Positions 16,455 to 24,161 are shown, counted from the first letter of the stretch. The stretch: 25,445 nt of DNA from Candidatus Helarchaeota archaeon (GCA_013375405.1 JABXJU010000038.1:1-25445); one strand, 5' to 3'. The notes: generated by a model not told the origin, from the letters alone. Program-made: numbers and translations.

Positions 16455-17069
16455 TTATTGATTGGAATCTCTAAGGTCTGCTCCGCAATTCGAGCAATAT
16501 CTCGAATCATCTCGGAGTATCTCCATATCACACCTAGGACACCGTTTTTCAAGGATTATATTCAAAGGAATAGCATTTATCACAGTATCCAAAGTATTTC
16601 TAACAGAATTTCGTACTTTAGTAGTTACTGCTTCTCGTTGTTCTTCTGGAAATGATCGAATATAAATGGAAGATAATTCAATTAAGAAATTCTTTATAAA
16701 TTTTAGCTGGTCTAAAAAGTTCTTATTTACCTTGGTCTTTAATATCTCTTCGCCCGCTTCTGTTAAATAATAGAGTTTCACTTGTGGGCCAAGAGGACTC
16801 TTTTTCGCTACCGAATCTAGGAGACCTTTTCGCTTAAGCTTAGATAAAATGGGGTAGATCGTTCCAGAACGAGCTTTCCACGTCCCTGCAAAATGTTCAT
16901 TCAAGTTATGAATGAGATCATAACCTGAAACTCTCTTTGAATTAAAGATATTCTCAAGAATAGTGAACTCTAGCGGTGTTAATTTTTTACGTACTAAGTG
17001 TTTGGATAGTTTATTTTTGATTTTCTGTGGAATATCTTCTTTGAGATCTAAAAATTTTCCTAGCCACAT
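16455..17069 (-). CDS. PadR-family transcriptional regulator with C-terminal zinc ribbon
   Basis: 204 residues. A PadR winged helix covers about 28-112: LTPLEFTILENI, SGYDLIHNLNEHF, then the recognition segment SGTIYPILSKLKRKGLL, a wing, and YYLTEAGEEIL. A helical region (about 115-170) would dimerise. The C-terminus adds a zinc ribbon, Cys177-x2-Cys180 and Cys192-x2-Cys195 (RCPRC, YCSNC), which is not part of ordinary PadR proteins and may sense metal or redox state. It is the last gene of a three-gene operon with the 2TM and secreted proteins, 15 bases behind the former. The operon promoter carries an ATGTAG...CTACAT inverted repeat, the general form of a PadR operator, so autorepression is the natural reading. 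Confidence 0.88.
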   Translation of the reverse strand: MWLGKFLDLKEDIPQKIKNKLSKHLVRKKLTPLEFTILENIFNSKRVSGYDLIHNLNEHFAGTWKARSGTIYPILSKLKRKGLLDSVAKKSPLGPQVKLYYLTEAGEEILKTKVNKNFLDQLKFIKNFLIELSSIYIRSFPEEQREAVTTKVRNSVRNTLDTVINAIPLNIILEKRCPRCDMEILRDDSRYCSNCGADLRDSNQ

Positions 17070-17084
17070 CGCTTATTGAGCATC

Positions 17085-17615
17085 CTATTTGTTTTTCGTT
17101 TTTTCTCTCATTTTTTTCATTTCTTTCTCGATAGCTCGATCCATTCTTGATATCTTTTGTTTGACTTCTTTGACTTCAGGTGACTTTTCCCTAGTAACCC
17201 ATAATGAAACAATGAGATGTCCAATTATACCAAGAGCCCAGAACATTGCAGGATAAAACGCCCAATCCAATATCGCGTTTGATATTAAATCAATAACAAC
17301 CAAAAACAATATTGTAAAACTATAGGCTACTAGATGAATCACGATTCCACTCGTGGCATCATTTGTCCCTCGTACATAAAGACCGTAAGCACTTGCATGA
17401 ATCACCAGACCTACTAGCCAACCTAACGCTGGATAGATTGCCCACCAGTTCGAAAGCAAAGATATATTCGGTGTAGAAATCGCATTGTATGCTATCAGTA
17501 CGATATTTATCAAAATGTAACTAATGGTGTGTATTTTAACAGAATACCGAAAAGAAACTTTCTGCTCTGCTATTCTCCTTAAACTTTCTTCTGAAATTTC
17601 AATATCTTCACTCAT
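17085..17615 (-). CDS. Duplicated 2TM-domain membrane protein
   Basis: 176 residues with four membrane helices in two similar pairs. The first is SVKIHTISYILINIVL...NWWAIYPALGWLVGLVIHA (about 24-74); the second is IVIHLVAYSFTILFL...DWAFYPAMFWALGIIGHLIVS (about 91-138). Each half has the His-x(4)-Tyr and W-(A/F)-x-Y-P...H pattern of the 2TM domain, normally present once, so this is a tandem fusion. A charged cytoplasmic N-terminus (1-22) and a strongly basic/acidic coiled-coil tail (145-176, REKTKNK end) flank them. In bacteria 2TM domains are often attached to or encoded beside regulators. Here it lies between a secreted anchored protein (3-base gap) and PadR, which suggests a membrane stress or signalling module. 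Function inferred only from context. Confidence 0.82.
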   Translation of the reverse strand: MSEDIEISEESLRRIAEQKVSFRYSVKIHTISYILINIVLIAYNAISTPNISLLSNWWAIYPALGWLVGLVIHASAYGLYVRGTNDATSGIVIHLVAYSFTILFLVVIDLISNAILDWAFYPAMFWALGIIGHLIVSLWVTREKSPEVKEVKQKISRMDRAIEKEMKKMREKTKNK

Positions 17616-17618
17616 TTT

Positions 17619-18320
17619 TCATTTAACCTTCTGTTTAGATATTTTTTTCGATTTGGCACGGTTCTTGTAAAAATGGACCGTCGTTAATCCACCTATTAGA
17701 ATTAACTCTATTGGGAAAAGAATTACAAAGATATCAAACCACGGAAATCTAACGTACTCAAAACTTATTGCTTCTAACATTAAGATTAGGTCTGCCGGAT
17801 CAACGCTGCTGCTATTTGTAGGTGTTTTCACTGCCCACCAACGGGTGAAAGGGTCGGCGGGAGCACCAGTCTCATTATATCCAGCCATCAGGATTAACTT
17901 TTCACCCTCAGTGGCTAAAGCCAGACTCCGATTGTCTTCTTCCCAAATAATATCATGATCAAATTCACCGATATCGATATTAATATAATCGCTGATCTGA
18001 AACCAAACTTTAATTGCAAACCACCAGTCATCATCAATATCATGTGGAAACGTGATATACATGATGCATACTGCCTTTGTCGCATTCGCCCACGGTGTTG
18101 CTGCGGTTTCATTATTGATCCAAATTTGCCACCACATCGTCAAGTTATATCCGGTCCAGTCGAGATTATAGACTACTCCTTCGTCGTAGCGCCACCACTC
18201 TGAAACATCTCCCTGTTCCAAGGCGTGACTCGGTTTCCCATTGATTGCATTGCAAGGAATCATAAAAGTAATCGCTAGAAAAACAGCTATCAAAATTGGC
18301 ATTAATTTTTTTGTTCGCAT
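17619..18320 (-). CDS. Secreted, membrane-anchored protein with N-glycosylation sites
   Basis: 233 residues. A signal peptide (MRTKKLMPILIAVFLAITFM, probable cleavage after CNA near 25) leads into an extracytoplasmic domain rich in Trp and acidic residues (EWWRYDEG, MWWQIWIN, DDDWWFAIKVWF). It has several N-x-S/T sequons (NLT, NET, NAT, NRS, NSS), as expected for archaeal surface glycoproteins. A single C-terminal helix (about 197-217, FVILFPIELILIGG) and a basic tail (KNRAKSKKISKQK) anchor it with the tail inside. The repeated Trp-rich beta-strand pattern suggests a beta-sandwich binding carbohydrate or lipid, but no family is recognised. First gene of the PadR operon; AAAGGAAAG precedes ATG 18320. 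It could be the sensor or effector of that system. Confidence 0.8.
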   Translation of the reverse strand: MRTKKLMPILIAVFLAITFMIPCNAINGKPSHALEQGDVSEWWRYDEGVVYNLDWTGYNLTMWWQIWINNETAATPWANATKAVCIMYITFPHDIDDDWWFAIKVWFQISDYINIDIGEFDHDIIWEEDNRSLALATEGEKLILMAGYNETGAPADPFTRWWAVKTPTNSSSVDPADLILMLEAISFEYVRFPWFDIFVILFPIELILIGGLTTVHFYKNRAKSKKISKQKVK

Positions 18321-18352
18321 GGTAATAACTTTCCTTTTTTTTTGTTCTTACT

Positions 18353-18399
18353 ATGTAGATCCAACAAAAGTCTTTATAAACGTTTTGTTGATTCTACAT
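18353..18399. promoter_or_regulatory. Palindromic operator embracing a symmetric TATA box (divergent promoter)
   Basis: Two 17-base arms, 18353-18369 (ATGTAGATCCAACAAAA) and 18383-18399 (TTTTGTTGATTCTACAT), are inverted copies matching at 15 of 17 positions. The 13-base spacer holds TTTATAAA (18373-18380), a self-complementary TATA box. Predicted starts are about 26 bases either side: near 18350 for the minus-strand operon and near 18403 for the plus-strand gene. The outer ATGT...ACAT resembles known PadR operators, and a PadR gene is in the minus-strand operon. Bound repressor would block TBP for both directions. The repeat and TATA are seen directly; the regulator and bidirectionality are inferred. 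Confidence 0.75.
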
Positions 18400-18436
18400 A
18401 CTACCTTACTATTTTTTATGTTTAAAATTTAGATTA

Positions 18437-18841
18437 ATGTTTAAATGTAATAAGGGATATGAAATGATAGAATGTTTAAATAAAGAGCGAAAAATAGAAG
18501 GTTATATTGATGGGAAGCAATATTTGAATAGAAAGAAAAAATTGTGGGGCTATCTAGATGGAAATGTGGCAAAATCTGATACTGGTTACCCACTTTTGAT
18601 ACTCCGAGATGATGGCGTTATTACTCTGAATGAGGGCGAAGAACAAGGCTATCTAAAAGAAAATAAAATTTACACTTCCAAAAATGTACTTGTATATGAG
18701 TTCTTGAAGGAACGACGCCAGATTCTAAATCGCATAGGAAAACCCATTTTATATTTCGAGGGAACCGCCAGAGAGATCGACGAACTAGATACTATAGACT
18801 TTTTTGGCATCGCAGCTATAATCCTTGAGTTATTTTCCTAA
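18437..18841 (+). CDS. Small beta-repeat protein of unknown function
   Basis: 134 residues. The middle is a run of short strands with a recurring Gly-Tyr-(Ile/Leu)-Asp/Lys-Gly/Glu-Asn unit: EGYIDGKQY, WGYLDGNVA, RDDGVITL, QGYLKENKIY, spaced about 20-30 residues. This suggests a repeat beta-hairpin fold loosely like MORN or WG-type repeats. There is no signal peptide; the C-terminus is hydrophobic (FFGIAAIILELFS). Two starts are possible: ATG 18437, or ATG 18464, which has a GGGA six bases upstream. The first retains an N-terminal Cys-containing segment (MFKCNKGYE). It is the first gene transcribed rightward from the palindromic promoter, so it probably shares control with the PadR operon. The next plus-strand gene is 93 bases away. 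Confidence 0.65.
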   Translation: MFKCNKGYEMIECLNKERKIEGYIDGKQYLNRKKKLWGYLDGNVAKSDTGYPLLILRDDGVITLNEGEEQGYLKENKIYTSKNVLVYEFLKERRQILNRIGKPILYFEGTAREIDELDTIDFFGIAAIILELFS

Positions 18842-18934
18842 AATCCAAATCCATTAATTTTATATACAGTGACATTGCAAATCTAAAACTAATAGAATAA
18901 TAAAAATTAAGTTAGGGTGAGGTGAAATTGAAAA

Positions 18935-19567
18935 ATGCCACAAGGAATGAGATTTAGAATAATCAATGAAAATCTAGCCAAAGTTGAAGCCTATCTCGCA
19001 AATAGGATGGTAGGATTAATTGGATTCGTAGCTATTGGAATTACAATAATTTGTATTGGCATATGGTCGCACATTACTTACGGTATAGCTTTACCTATTT
19101 ATATTTTAGGTGCTATAATCTGTCTTATTGGATATTTTCTCTACGGGCATCGAAGAAGTTTAGTTATTGATAAGCTTGAGGGGATGATTATACGCAAAAC
19201 GCGAGTAGCAGGATTATTCACTCTGGTTCGAGATCAATGGGGAATAGATCGCGTTTTAGAATTCAAGGGTGAAGAACATTCAGCTTGGGCACGAACGATA
19301 GATCCTAATACGGTAGCTCTTGGATTGGGCGCAGAAGTAGCAGATCAAATGATCCCTGGAGACCAATCAGACGCTGAAAGTTACTCTAGAACGTATTCTG
19401 GCCATAGACAGGTTATTTATTTTGGAGTTCTTGTTATGAAGTTGAAAAATGGAGAAGTAATTGATGCTCTAGATCATAGGTACCCAAAAGCGCCTGAAAA
19501 TTGTGCGAAATACGCCAATCTTTTTCTCAAGGGAGAACATGTGACTCCTGGAACTTTTTATAACTAA
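18935..19567 (+). CDS. Membrane protein with two helices and a PH-like C-terminal domain (paralogue A)
   Basis: 210 residues. Two membrane helices (about 25-46 and 52-72) form a hairpin, followed by a soluble domain of about 135 residues starting LVIDKLEGMIIRKTRV and ending with NGEVIDALDHRYPKAPENC and a GEHVTPGTFYN tail. The 2TM hairpin followed by strands 'x-x-I-D-x-x-x-G-x-I-x-R-x' is seen in bPH-type membrane proteins of bacteria and archaea, but the match is loose. It is paralogous to the next gene, sharing the helix hairpin, the 'K-N-G-E' strand and the closing '(V)-P-(G/E)-(T/G)-(I/F)' tail. ATG 18935; GGTGAGGTG lies about 10 bases upstream. Likely cotranscribed with its neighbour (23-base gap). 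Function unknown. Confidence 0.75.
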   Translation: MPQGMRFRIINENLAKVEAYLANRMVGLIGFVAIGITIICIGIWSHITYGIALPIYILGAIICLIGYFLYGHRRSLVIDKLEGMIIRKTRVAGLFTLVRDQWGIDRVLEFKGEEHSAWARTIDPNTVALGLGAEVADQMIPGDQSDAESYSRTYSGHRQVIYFGVLVMKLKNGEVIDALDHRYPKAPENCAKYANLFLKGEHVTPGTFYN

Positions 19568-19590
19568 CCACTAGTGAGATTTGATTGCCG

Positions 19591-20100
19591 ATGAAACTTA
19601 CAATTAGCCATCAAGACTTTGCTACCTTGGAGGTAGAGTTCCCGAGATCGATGGGCGTTAAAGGAGCCATTTTGATTCTTTCGGGACTTATCACCTGCTT
19701 CATTAGTATTTTTATAGCTATTATGTTTGACCTACTCGTTGGAATCTTAATCCTGCTTCTAGGAATAGCAGTTACCCTGAGTGGGTTGCCTTTTGTGCTG
19801 AAAGTGGAATTATTAATCATCCAACCAGCGTTAGGGCTTATAGAACGGCAAGCGACGAAATATAAAATTGCTCATATAAGAACTAATAAGTGGGACCTGA
19901 ATTATGTTTCAAACGTTGAGGCACAACTTATTTCAGAACCAGAACAACCTAATAAGATTGCTGTCTTTATAAATTTCAAAAATGGAGAACAAGAACGCGC
20001 ATTAACCGAAATAGGAGAAAAAGTTCCTATAAATTGCATCAATTATTTCAATTTAATGATTCAGAATAAAGAAGTCCCCGAAGGCATTTTTAGAGATTAG
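19591..20100 (+). CDS. Membrane protein with two helices and a PH-like C-terminal domain (paralogue B)
   Basis: 169 residues from ATG 19591 (a TTG six bases upstream is also in frame). A short N-terminal strand region (KLTISHQDFATLEVEF) is followed by two helices (about 24-45 and 46-67) and a soluble domain (VELLIIQPALGLIERQ...INFKNGEQERALTEIGEKVPINC...EVPEGIFRD). The order and spacing of the IIxxxxGLIxR strand, the 'FKNGE' strand, the 'P-x-N-C' helix and the terminal tail match paralogue A directly upstream, so the pair arose by tandem duplication with strong divergence. It is shorter because the loop of about 40 residues between strands in A is lost. It converges on the polytopic membrane gene, 83 bases apart. 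No function assigned. Confidence 0.75.
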   Translation: MKLTISHQDFATLEVEFPRSMGVKGAILILSGLITCFISIFIAIMFDLLVGILILLLGIAVTLSGLPFVLKVELLIIQPALGLIERQATKYKIAHIRTNKWDLNYVSNVEAQLISEPEQPNKIAVFINFKNGEQERALTEIGEKVPINCINYFNLMIQNKEVPEGIFRD

Positions 20101-20149
20101 TGATTGACCTACTTTCAAAAGTAGTTGAAAATGAAACACCTTAATAATT

Positions 20150-20180
20150 AAAAAAAAGGATTAAAAGCGAGGAACTCGCT
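20150..20180 (-). terminator. Hairpin plus T-run terminator of the polytopic membrane gene
   Basis: Reading the minus strand, AGCGAG-loop-CTCGCT (20166-20180, 6-base stem with a 3-base loop) begins four bases past the stop codon and is followed by TTTTAATCC and a run of eight T (20157-20150). This fits an archaeal T-rich terminator with a supporting hairpin. Confidence 0.55.
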
Positions 20181-20183
20181 AAG

Positions 20184-20948
20184 TTAGATTTCTTCTAATT
20201 CTTGAATGGCAGCCTTATCGCCAGATACGTGCGCATAAAGAACAGACCCGAGTGTAGAACCAATACCAGTGACAAAGAATGCAATGCCCGCATTTACCAG
20301 CATGAATAGACTAAAACCCGCGTATACAATTGGGGGAGTAGTGGCAGCAGTTCTGATGAACAGCCTTGTACCAATAACTACAAGAAGCCAGACGAGTAAA
20401 GCCGTAACCAATCCGCTATAAATCCCTGTTCTCCATCTTTTAGCCAAAATTCCTAGAATAAGTCCCGTAATCAACCAAGTCAGAAAAGCTGACCAAGCAA
20501 TATACCCTACAACTATCTCCATTAAAAATGGCGATATTGCATTGAGACTGAAAACACCGGATCCGAGAAGATATGCCACCAGCTTGTTTGAACTTATGCT
20601 CCCTAAAAAAGTCGAACCTCCAGGTAGGATTAATACAAACCCTATTCCTAACCCAATCGCGATAAGAAATCCAAGGGCTCCCAGAAGCAAGGCTTTCTTT
20701 AATGTTTCTGGATTTATTGTGGGAAGTCCCTTATAGTGCCGTGACCAAAAAATAACTCCGCTAGCTATGAAAAAAGCAACCATTAAAAAGAAATATGGAT
20801 TTAAGATTATTTGAGTTAATTGTTTGATAGGATCGAGACTTGTATCTTCAGCTACTGGAATTACGACCAAAACACCCCATAATATTCCGAAAATTGCGCC
20901 TATTAATTCACAAACTCTTTCCAAAATTTTTGATGTGTGTTCATCCAA
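20184..20948 (-). CDS. Polytopic membrane protein, unknown function
   Basis: 254 residues with about six hydrophobic helices (roughly 12-31, 51-67, 85-111, 143-169, 176-195, 211-240). The N-terminus MDEHTSKILERV and the C-terminus GDKAAIQELEEI are charged and probably cytoplasmic. A small-residue-rich loop (LPGGSTFLGSISSNK) lies between helices. No transport or enzyme motif was identified. The start is TTG 20948, seven bases behind an AAGGAGG, one of the best Shine-Dalgarno sequences in the window; no in-frame ATG lies nearby. It stands alone on its strand between convergent and divergent neighbours, with its own terminator. Confidence 0.75.
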   Translation of the reverse strand: MDEHTSKILERVCELIGAIFGILWGVLVVIPVAEDTSLDPIKQLTQIILNPYFFLMVAFFIASGVIFWSRHYKGLPTINPETLKKALLLGALGFLIAIGLGIGFVLILPGGSTFLGSISSNKLVAYLLGSGVFSLNAISPFLMEIVVGYIAWSAFLTWLITGLILGILAKRWRTGIYSGLVTALLVWLLVVIGTRLFIRTAATTPPIVYAGFSLFMLVNAGIAFFVTGIGSTLGSVLYAHVSGDKAAIQELEEI

Positions 20949-20955
20949 GTGATTT

Positions 20956-20960
20956 CCTCC
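20956..20960 (-). promoter_or_regulatory. Shine-Dalgarno site deciding a TTG start
   Basis: GGAGG on the minus strand (within AAGGAGG), seven bases before TTG 20948. It justifies the non-ATG start of the polytopic membrane protein. Confidence 0.65.
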
Positions 20961-21146
20961 TTATTTCATTAAGAGTGATATTGAATGATATAGTTTTGTG
21001 CTATCAGCTTTAAATAAGTATTTCTGAAACTTGAGAGATTTTGAACGGATAAAGATTACCGCTTTTTTTAAAAATGGTCGAGAATTGCGTATCCTAAGAA
21101 CATGTTTTATCTGAATATTAACGTATTATAAAGAGATGAAGCAAAT

Positions 21147-21626
21147 TTGGAGACTGCAACGTTTGCTGCTGGTTGTTTCTGGGGCGTTGAAGCCGCTTTT
21201 CTGAAAATTAACGGTGTAATAAACACAACTGTTGGTTATACGGGTGGTACCTATAAGAATCCAACTTATAAAATTGTATGTTCTGGGATAACTGGCCATG
21301 CGGAAGCGATACGCATTGAATATGATCCTACACAGATTACATACGAGGATCTGCTAGAAATTTTCTGGTCAATACATGATCCCACTACATTAAATCGGCA
21401 GGGTCCTGATATTGGCACTCAATATCGATCCGCTATTTTTTACCATAATAACGAACAAAAAGAAAAAGCTATAGCTTCCAAAGAACACCTTGAACATGTA
21501 AATATTTTCCGAAATCCCATTGTGACGGAAATTATAGCTGCAGGCGAATTCTATCCTGCAGAAGAATATCATCAGCGGTATTTTGAAAAGATGGGCATAA
21601 AGCAGGGCGGCTGTCATTTATTTTAA
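21147..21626 (+). CDS. msrA: Peptide-methionine (S)-S-oxide reductase MsrA
   Basis: 159 residues. The MsrA active site GCFWGVE begins at residue 9 with catalytic Cys10; [12 protein letters not shown] and [18 protein letters not shown] are the other family signatures, followed by YHQRYFEK. It reduces methionine-S-sulfoxide in proteins and free methionine after oxidative damage, in the cytoplasm. Cys45 and Cys156 (GGCHLF end) are candidates for resolving cysteines. The start is TTG 21147; the nearby ATG at 21136 is in another frame, and the protein begins at the usual place before the active site. No MsrB is nearby. Presence in a probably anaerobic archaeon points to occasional oxidant exposure. 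It is followed after 46 bases by a radical SAM gene; a functional link is not evident. Confidence 0.96.
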   Translation: METATFAAGCFWGVEAAFLKINGVINTTVGYTGGTYKNPTYKIVCSGITGHAEAIRIEYDPTQITYEDLLEIFWSIHDPTTLNRQGPDIGTQYRSAIFYHNNEQKEKAIASKEHLEHVNIFRNPIVTEIIAAGEFYPAEEYHQRYFEKMGIKQGGCHLF

Positions 21627-21672
21627 TGATAAATCTATACATTAATAACTGAAAAAATCTACATCATTTAAT

Positions 21673-23106
21673 GTGACAGGTAATAGGATTTTACTGATAA
21701 ATCCAATTCGGATTCGCCCCGTGGTTGGACCAATTGCCTTTGATTACCTTAGCTACGCCTTGAAGCAGGCAGGCTTCACCATAGACCTCATTGATCACGC
21801 ATTCATTGATATAAAACAAGCTCTTAAGCAATATTTCATTGAAAAAACCCCTCTAGCAGTCGGAATCACAGTCCGGAATACTGACACGTGTATGTATCAG
21901 GGACAAGCCTTTTTCTTAGATAAAATCAAAGAGTTAATAACCTATTTACAATCGATTCAAACATTACCTATCATTTTAGGGGGTGTCGGGTTCTCCATTG
22001 CACCCGAAGCCATCATGAACTATTGCGGGGCTGATTTCGGCGTGCAAGGTGATGGCGAGGACGCGCTACTGCATTTTCTGAAGGCACTCCAGACCAAAAA
22101 TTTCACGAACGTGCCGAACCTGATTTACCGACAAGGCAATCAATTGATTCGGAATCCCATTCAATTCGTAGATTTGAAAAATTTCCAGCCCCCCCGTGAT
22201 TTAATTAATAATCCACGATATTTCGATGAAGGTGGGCAAGCAAATATTGAGACCAAGCGGGGTTGCGATCGAAAATGCATCTACTGTGCGGATCCTATCT
22301 GCAAGGGGCGTAAAATCCGATTAAAGGATCCAGAGTCGGTCTGTGCTGAATTTAAAGCGCTAATTAATCAAGGGGTGAATTGCTTTCACTTATGCGATAG
22401 CGAATTCAATAATCCCCTCACCCACGCGAAAGAGGTCTGTCGGGAAATCATCAATAAAGGTTTGCAAACTCAAATGACTTGGTATACCTATTGTGCTCCA
22501 TCACCTTTTGACGAGGAATTAGCCCAATTGATGAAGATAGCGGGGTGCGTCGGGATTAACTTTGGGGTGGATAGTGGCGATGATGACATGCTCCACCGAC
22601 TCCAGCGTTCCCATGACATTCAAGATATAATTCGAACTGCAGAGCTCTGTAAAGCAAATGATATAATAGTAATGTACGATTTGTTGATTGGTGCTCCTGG
22701 TGAAACGCAATCCTCTGTAAAAAACACGATTGAGTTGATGCAAGAAATACGCCCTAACCGTGCAGGTTTCTCCATTGGAGTTAGAATTTATCCGGGGACC
22801 GAACTTGCTCAAATTGTTAAAGAAGAAGCCCCTCTTCCCAAGAATCCAAACTTACTCGGAATAAAAGAAAATAATCCAGACTTACTAAAACCCATCTTCT
22901 ATCTCTCCTCTGAAATGGGGGGTGAATCAATTTTCCCTTTTATTTCTCAGCTCGTGGGAAAAGACCCAATGTGGTTTTTCGCAGATCCAGAAACCGAAGC
23001 CAATTATAACTACAACGAGAATCAAATCCTTGTCGAGGCCATTAGAAAAGGTTATCGGGGCGCCTACTGGGATATCTTACGGCAATTGAGTGACGATCCT
23101 CTTTAA
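21673..23106 (+). CDS. B12-binding-domain radical SAM protein
   Basis: 477 residues. An N-terminal cobalamin-binding-type domain (RILLINPIRIRP, LGGVGFSIAPEAI, GVQGDGEDAL; about 1-160) precedes the radical SAM core with Cys198-x3-Cys202-x2-Cys205 (KRGCDRKCIYC). Further landmarks are FHLCDSEFN, GINFGVDSGDDDML and YDLLIGAPGETQSS. The extra Cys210 in DPICKG after the cluster motif is a variant feature. The C-terminal region is long and acidic (EMGGESIFPF...). The reaction and substrate are unknown; members of this archaeal group include methylthio-, methyl- and ring-forming enzymes. The start is GTG 21673. It lies 46 bases behind msrA and 73 bases before a zinc-ribbon gene. Distinct in sequence from the radical SAM genes at 14825 and 24683. 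Confidence 0.88.
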   Translation: MTGNRILLINPIRIRPVVGPIAFDYLSYALKQAGFTIDLIDHAFIDIKQALKQYFIEKTPLAVGITVRNTDTCMYQGQAFFLDKIKELITYLQSIQTLPIILGGVGFSIAPEAIMNYCGADFGVQGDGEDALLHFLKALQTKNFTNVPNLIYRQGNQLIRNPIQFVDLKNFQPPRDLINNPRYFDEGGQANIETKRGCDRKCIYCADPICKGRKIRLKDPESVCAEFKALINQGVNCFHLCDSEFNNPLTHAKEVCREIINKGLQTQMTWYTYCAPSPFDEELAQLMKIAGCVGINFGVDSGDDDMLHRLQRSHDIQDIIRTAELCKANDIIVMYDLLIGAPGETQSSVKNTIELMQEIRPNRAGFSIGVRIYPGTELAQIVKEEAPLPKNPNLLGIKENNPDLLKPIFYLSSEMGGESIFPFISQLVGKDPMWFFADPETEANYNYNENQILVEAIRKGYRGAYWDILRQLSDDPL

Positions 23107-23179
23107 ATGATAATATAGCTAATAATTATAGAGTGCATTTAACAGCATAGAAATATGATAAATATGGAGCGGAGCTCAG

Positions 23180-23992
23180 ATGGATTATAGGAAAAAAATG
23201 GCTTGCAAGGAAAAAGAGTGTAATGGTCAATTGATAGTCCCACTTAAACTCACAATCCAGGATTCTGATTTAATTATCGATGCTCGCTGCCCCAAGTGCC
23301 ATGAGCGGCGTAACTTTTCGCTTCCCATGTCTGATAAGCGGAAGTGGCTTCCGATCCTCACTGATATGACCCTTAGATGTGATGAATGTGGCGCTCGTGT
23401 AAAAAAGAACTGGTACACCGTACCGACTGATCCAGATATCGCAGGAATGATCCCGTGGATGGGGCGGAGAAGATTTGGAACCTCCATCTGGAGGACCTAT
23501 CATTATTACAGCTACTTCCACCCGCTGCTACAACCAAATCGCAAAATAATTGCCAAGTGCAAGAAATGCGGGAAGGAACGTTCGAAAATAATTTCTGAGG
23601 AATTATTGAGCGATCTAAAAGTGCATGCAAAGTTGCCTTCCCTCACATATCAATGTCCTTATTGTGATGCGGAAATCGCTGAGGATGCAACCACCTGCCC
23701 GACCTGTAAAAAGGATATTGCTTGCGACAAATGCTCAAAACCTCTTCCCCCTCATGCAAAGTTCTGTTCTTTCTGTGGTCACAAAATCGAGAAGGTATCT
23801 ACGAAAGGTGAAGGTATTTCGGGGAAAAATATCTGCCCCGCGTGCAACGAACTTTTCAAGAAGGACTCACGCTTTTGTGCGGTCTGTGGGCAGGAACTCA
23901 TTTGTGCCCATTGCAATGCGCACATCCTCATTGGCGCCAGTTTTTGCGTTGAATGCGGTGATCCCGTGATAAAAGGCAAATCGAATGATTAG
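23180..23992 (+). CDS. Multi-zinc-ribbon protein
   Basis: 270 residues built of repeated CxxC knuckles. The N-terminal half has RCPKCHERR, RCDECGARV and KCKKCGKERS with other Cys (CKEKECNG). The C-terminal half is two double zinc ribbons, YQCPYC...TTCPTC/ACDKC...KFCSFCG (about 154-202) and NICPACNELF...RFCAVCGQELICAHC...SFCVECGD (about 216-263). A Tyr/Trp-rich segment (RRRFGTSIWRTYHYYSYFHP) lies in the middle. Such chains of ribbons usually mediate protein or RNA contacts; no catalytic part is visible and no membrane helix. ATG 23180 is preceded by GGAGCGGAG. It is placed between radical SAM and roadblock-like genes. Specific partner not predictable. Confidence 0.85.
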   Translation: MDYRKKMACKEKECNGQLIVPLKLTIQDSDLIIDARCPKCHERRNFSLPMSDKRKWLPILTDMTLRCDECGARVKKNWYTVPTDPDIAGMIPWMGRRRFGTSIWRTYHYYSYFHPLLQPNRKIIAKCKKCGKERSKIISEELLSDLKVHAKLPSLTYQCPYCDAEIAEDATTCPTCKKDIACDKCSKPLPPHAKFCSFCGHKIEKVSTKGEGISGKNICPACNELFKKDSRFCAVCGQELICAHCNAHILIGASFCVECGDPVIKGKSND

Positions 23993-24082
23993 CCCAAATC
24001 TCACAATTCCCTTCCTTTTTTCATTTGAAAATACAATACTTTTGCAATCAACGGAGAATTGATTTTTCTTTATTGTCTGAAT

Positions 24083-24116
24083 GGAATGAGGTACTATATT
24101 TTGTACCCCATATTCC
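24083..24116. repeat. Imperfect inverted repeat upstream of the roadblock-like gene
   Basis: GGAAT..GGTAC (24083-24094) and GTACC..ATTCC (24103-24116) are inverted around an 8-base AT core (TATATTTT). The core could serve as a TATA box for the gene starting at 24162, or the repeat could be the 3' hairpin of the zinc-ribbon gene ending at 23992. The arms are seen; the role is uncertain. Confidence 0.45.
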
Positions 24117-24161
24117 TTAGATATTCTTTGGGTATTTGAATTTGAAAATGTAATATTGCTT

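Noticed and set aside
17619..18320. The secreted anchored protein as an archaeosortase substrate
   Set aside because: It has a C-terminal helix and basic tail, but no recognisable PGF/PEF-type motif before the helix, and it lies 9 kb from the archaeosortase gene.
20109..20124. CTACTT-TCAA-AAGTAG hairpin after the paralogue B gene
   Set aside because: A 6-base stem with no T-run after it on the plus strand; too weak to call a terminator.
23227..23969. Several overlapping open frames on both strands within the zinc-ribbon gene
   Set aside because: They mirror Cys-rich codons of the real plus-strand protein and have no start signal or recognisable content.
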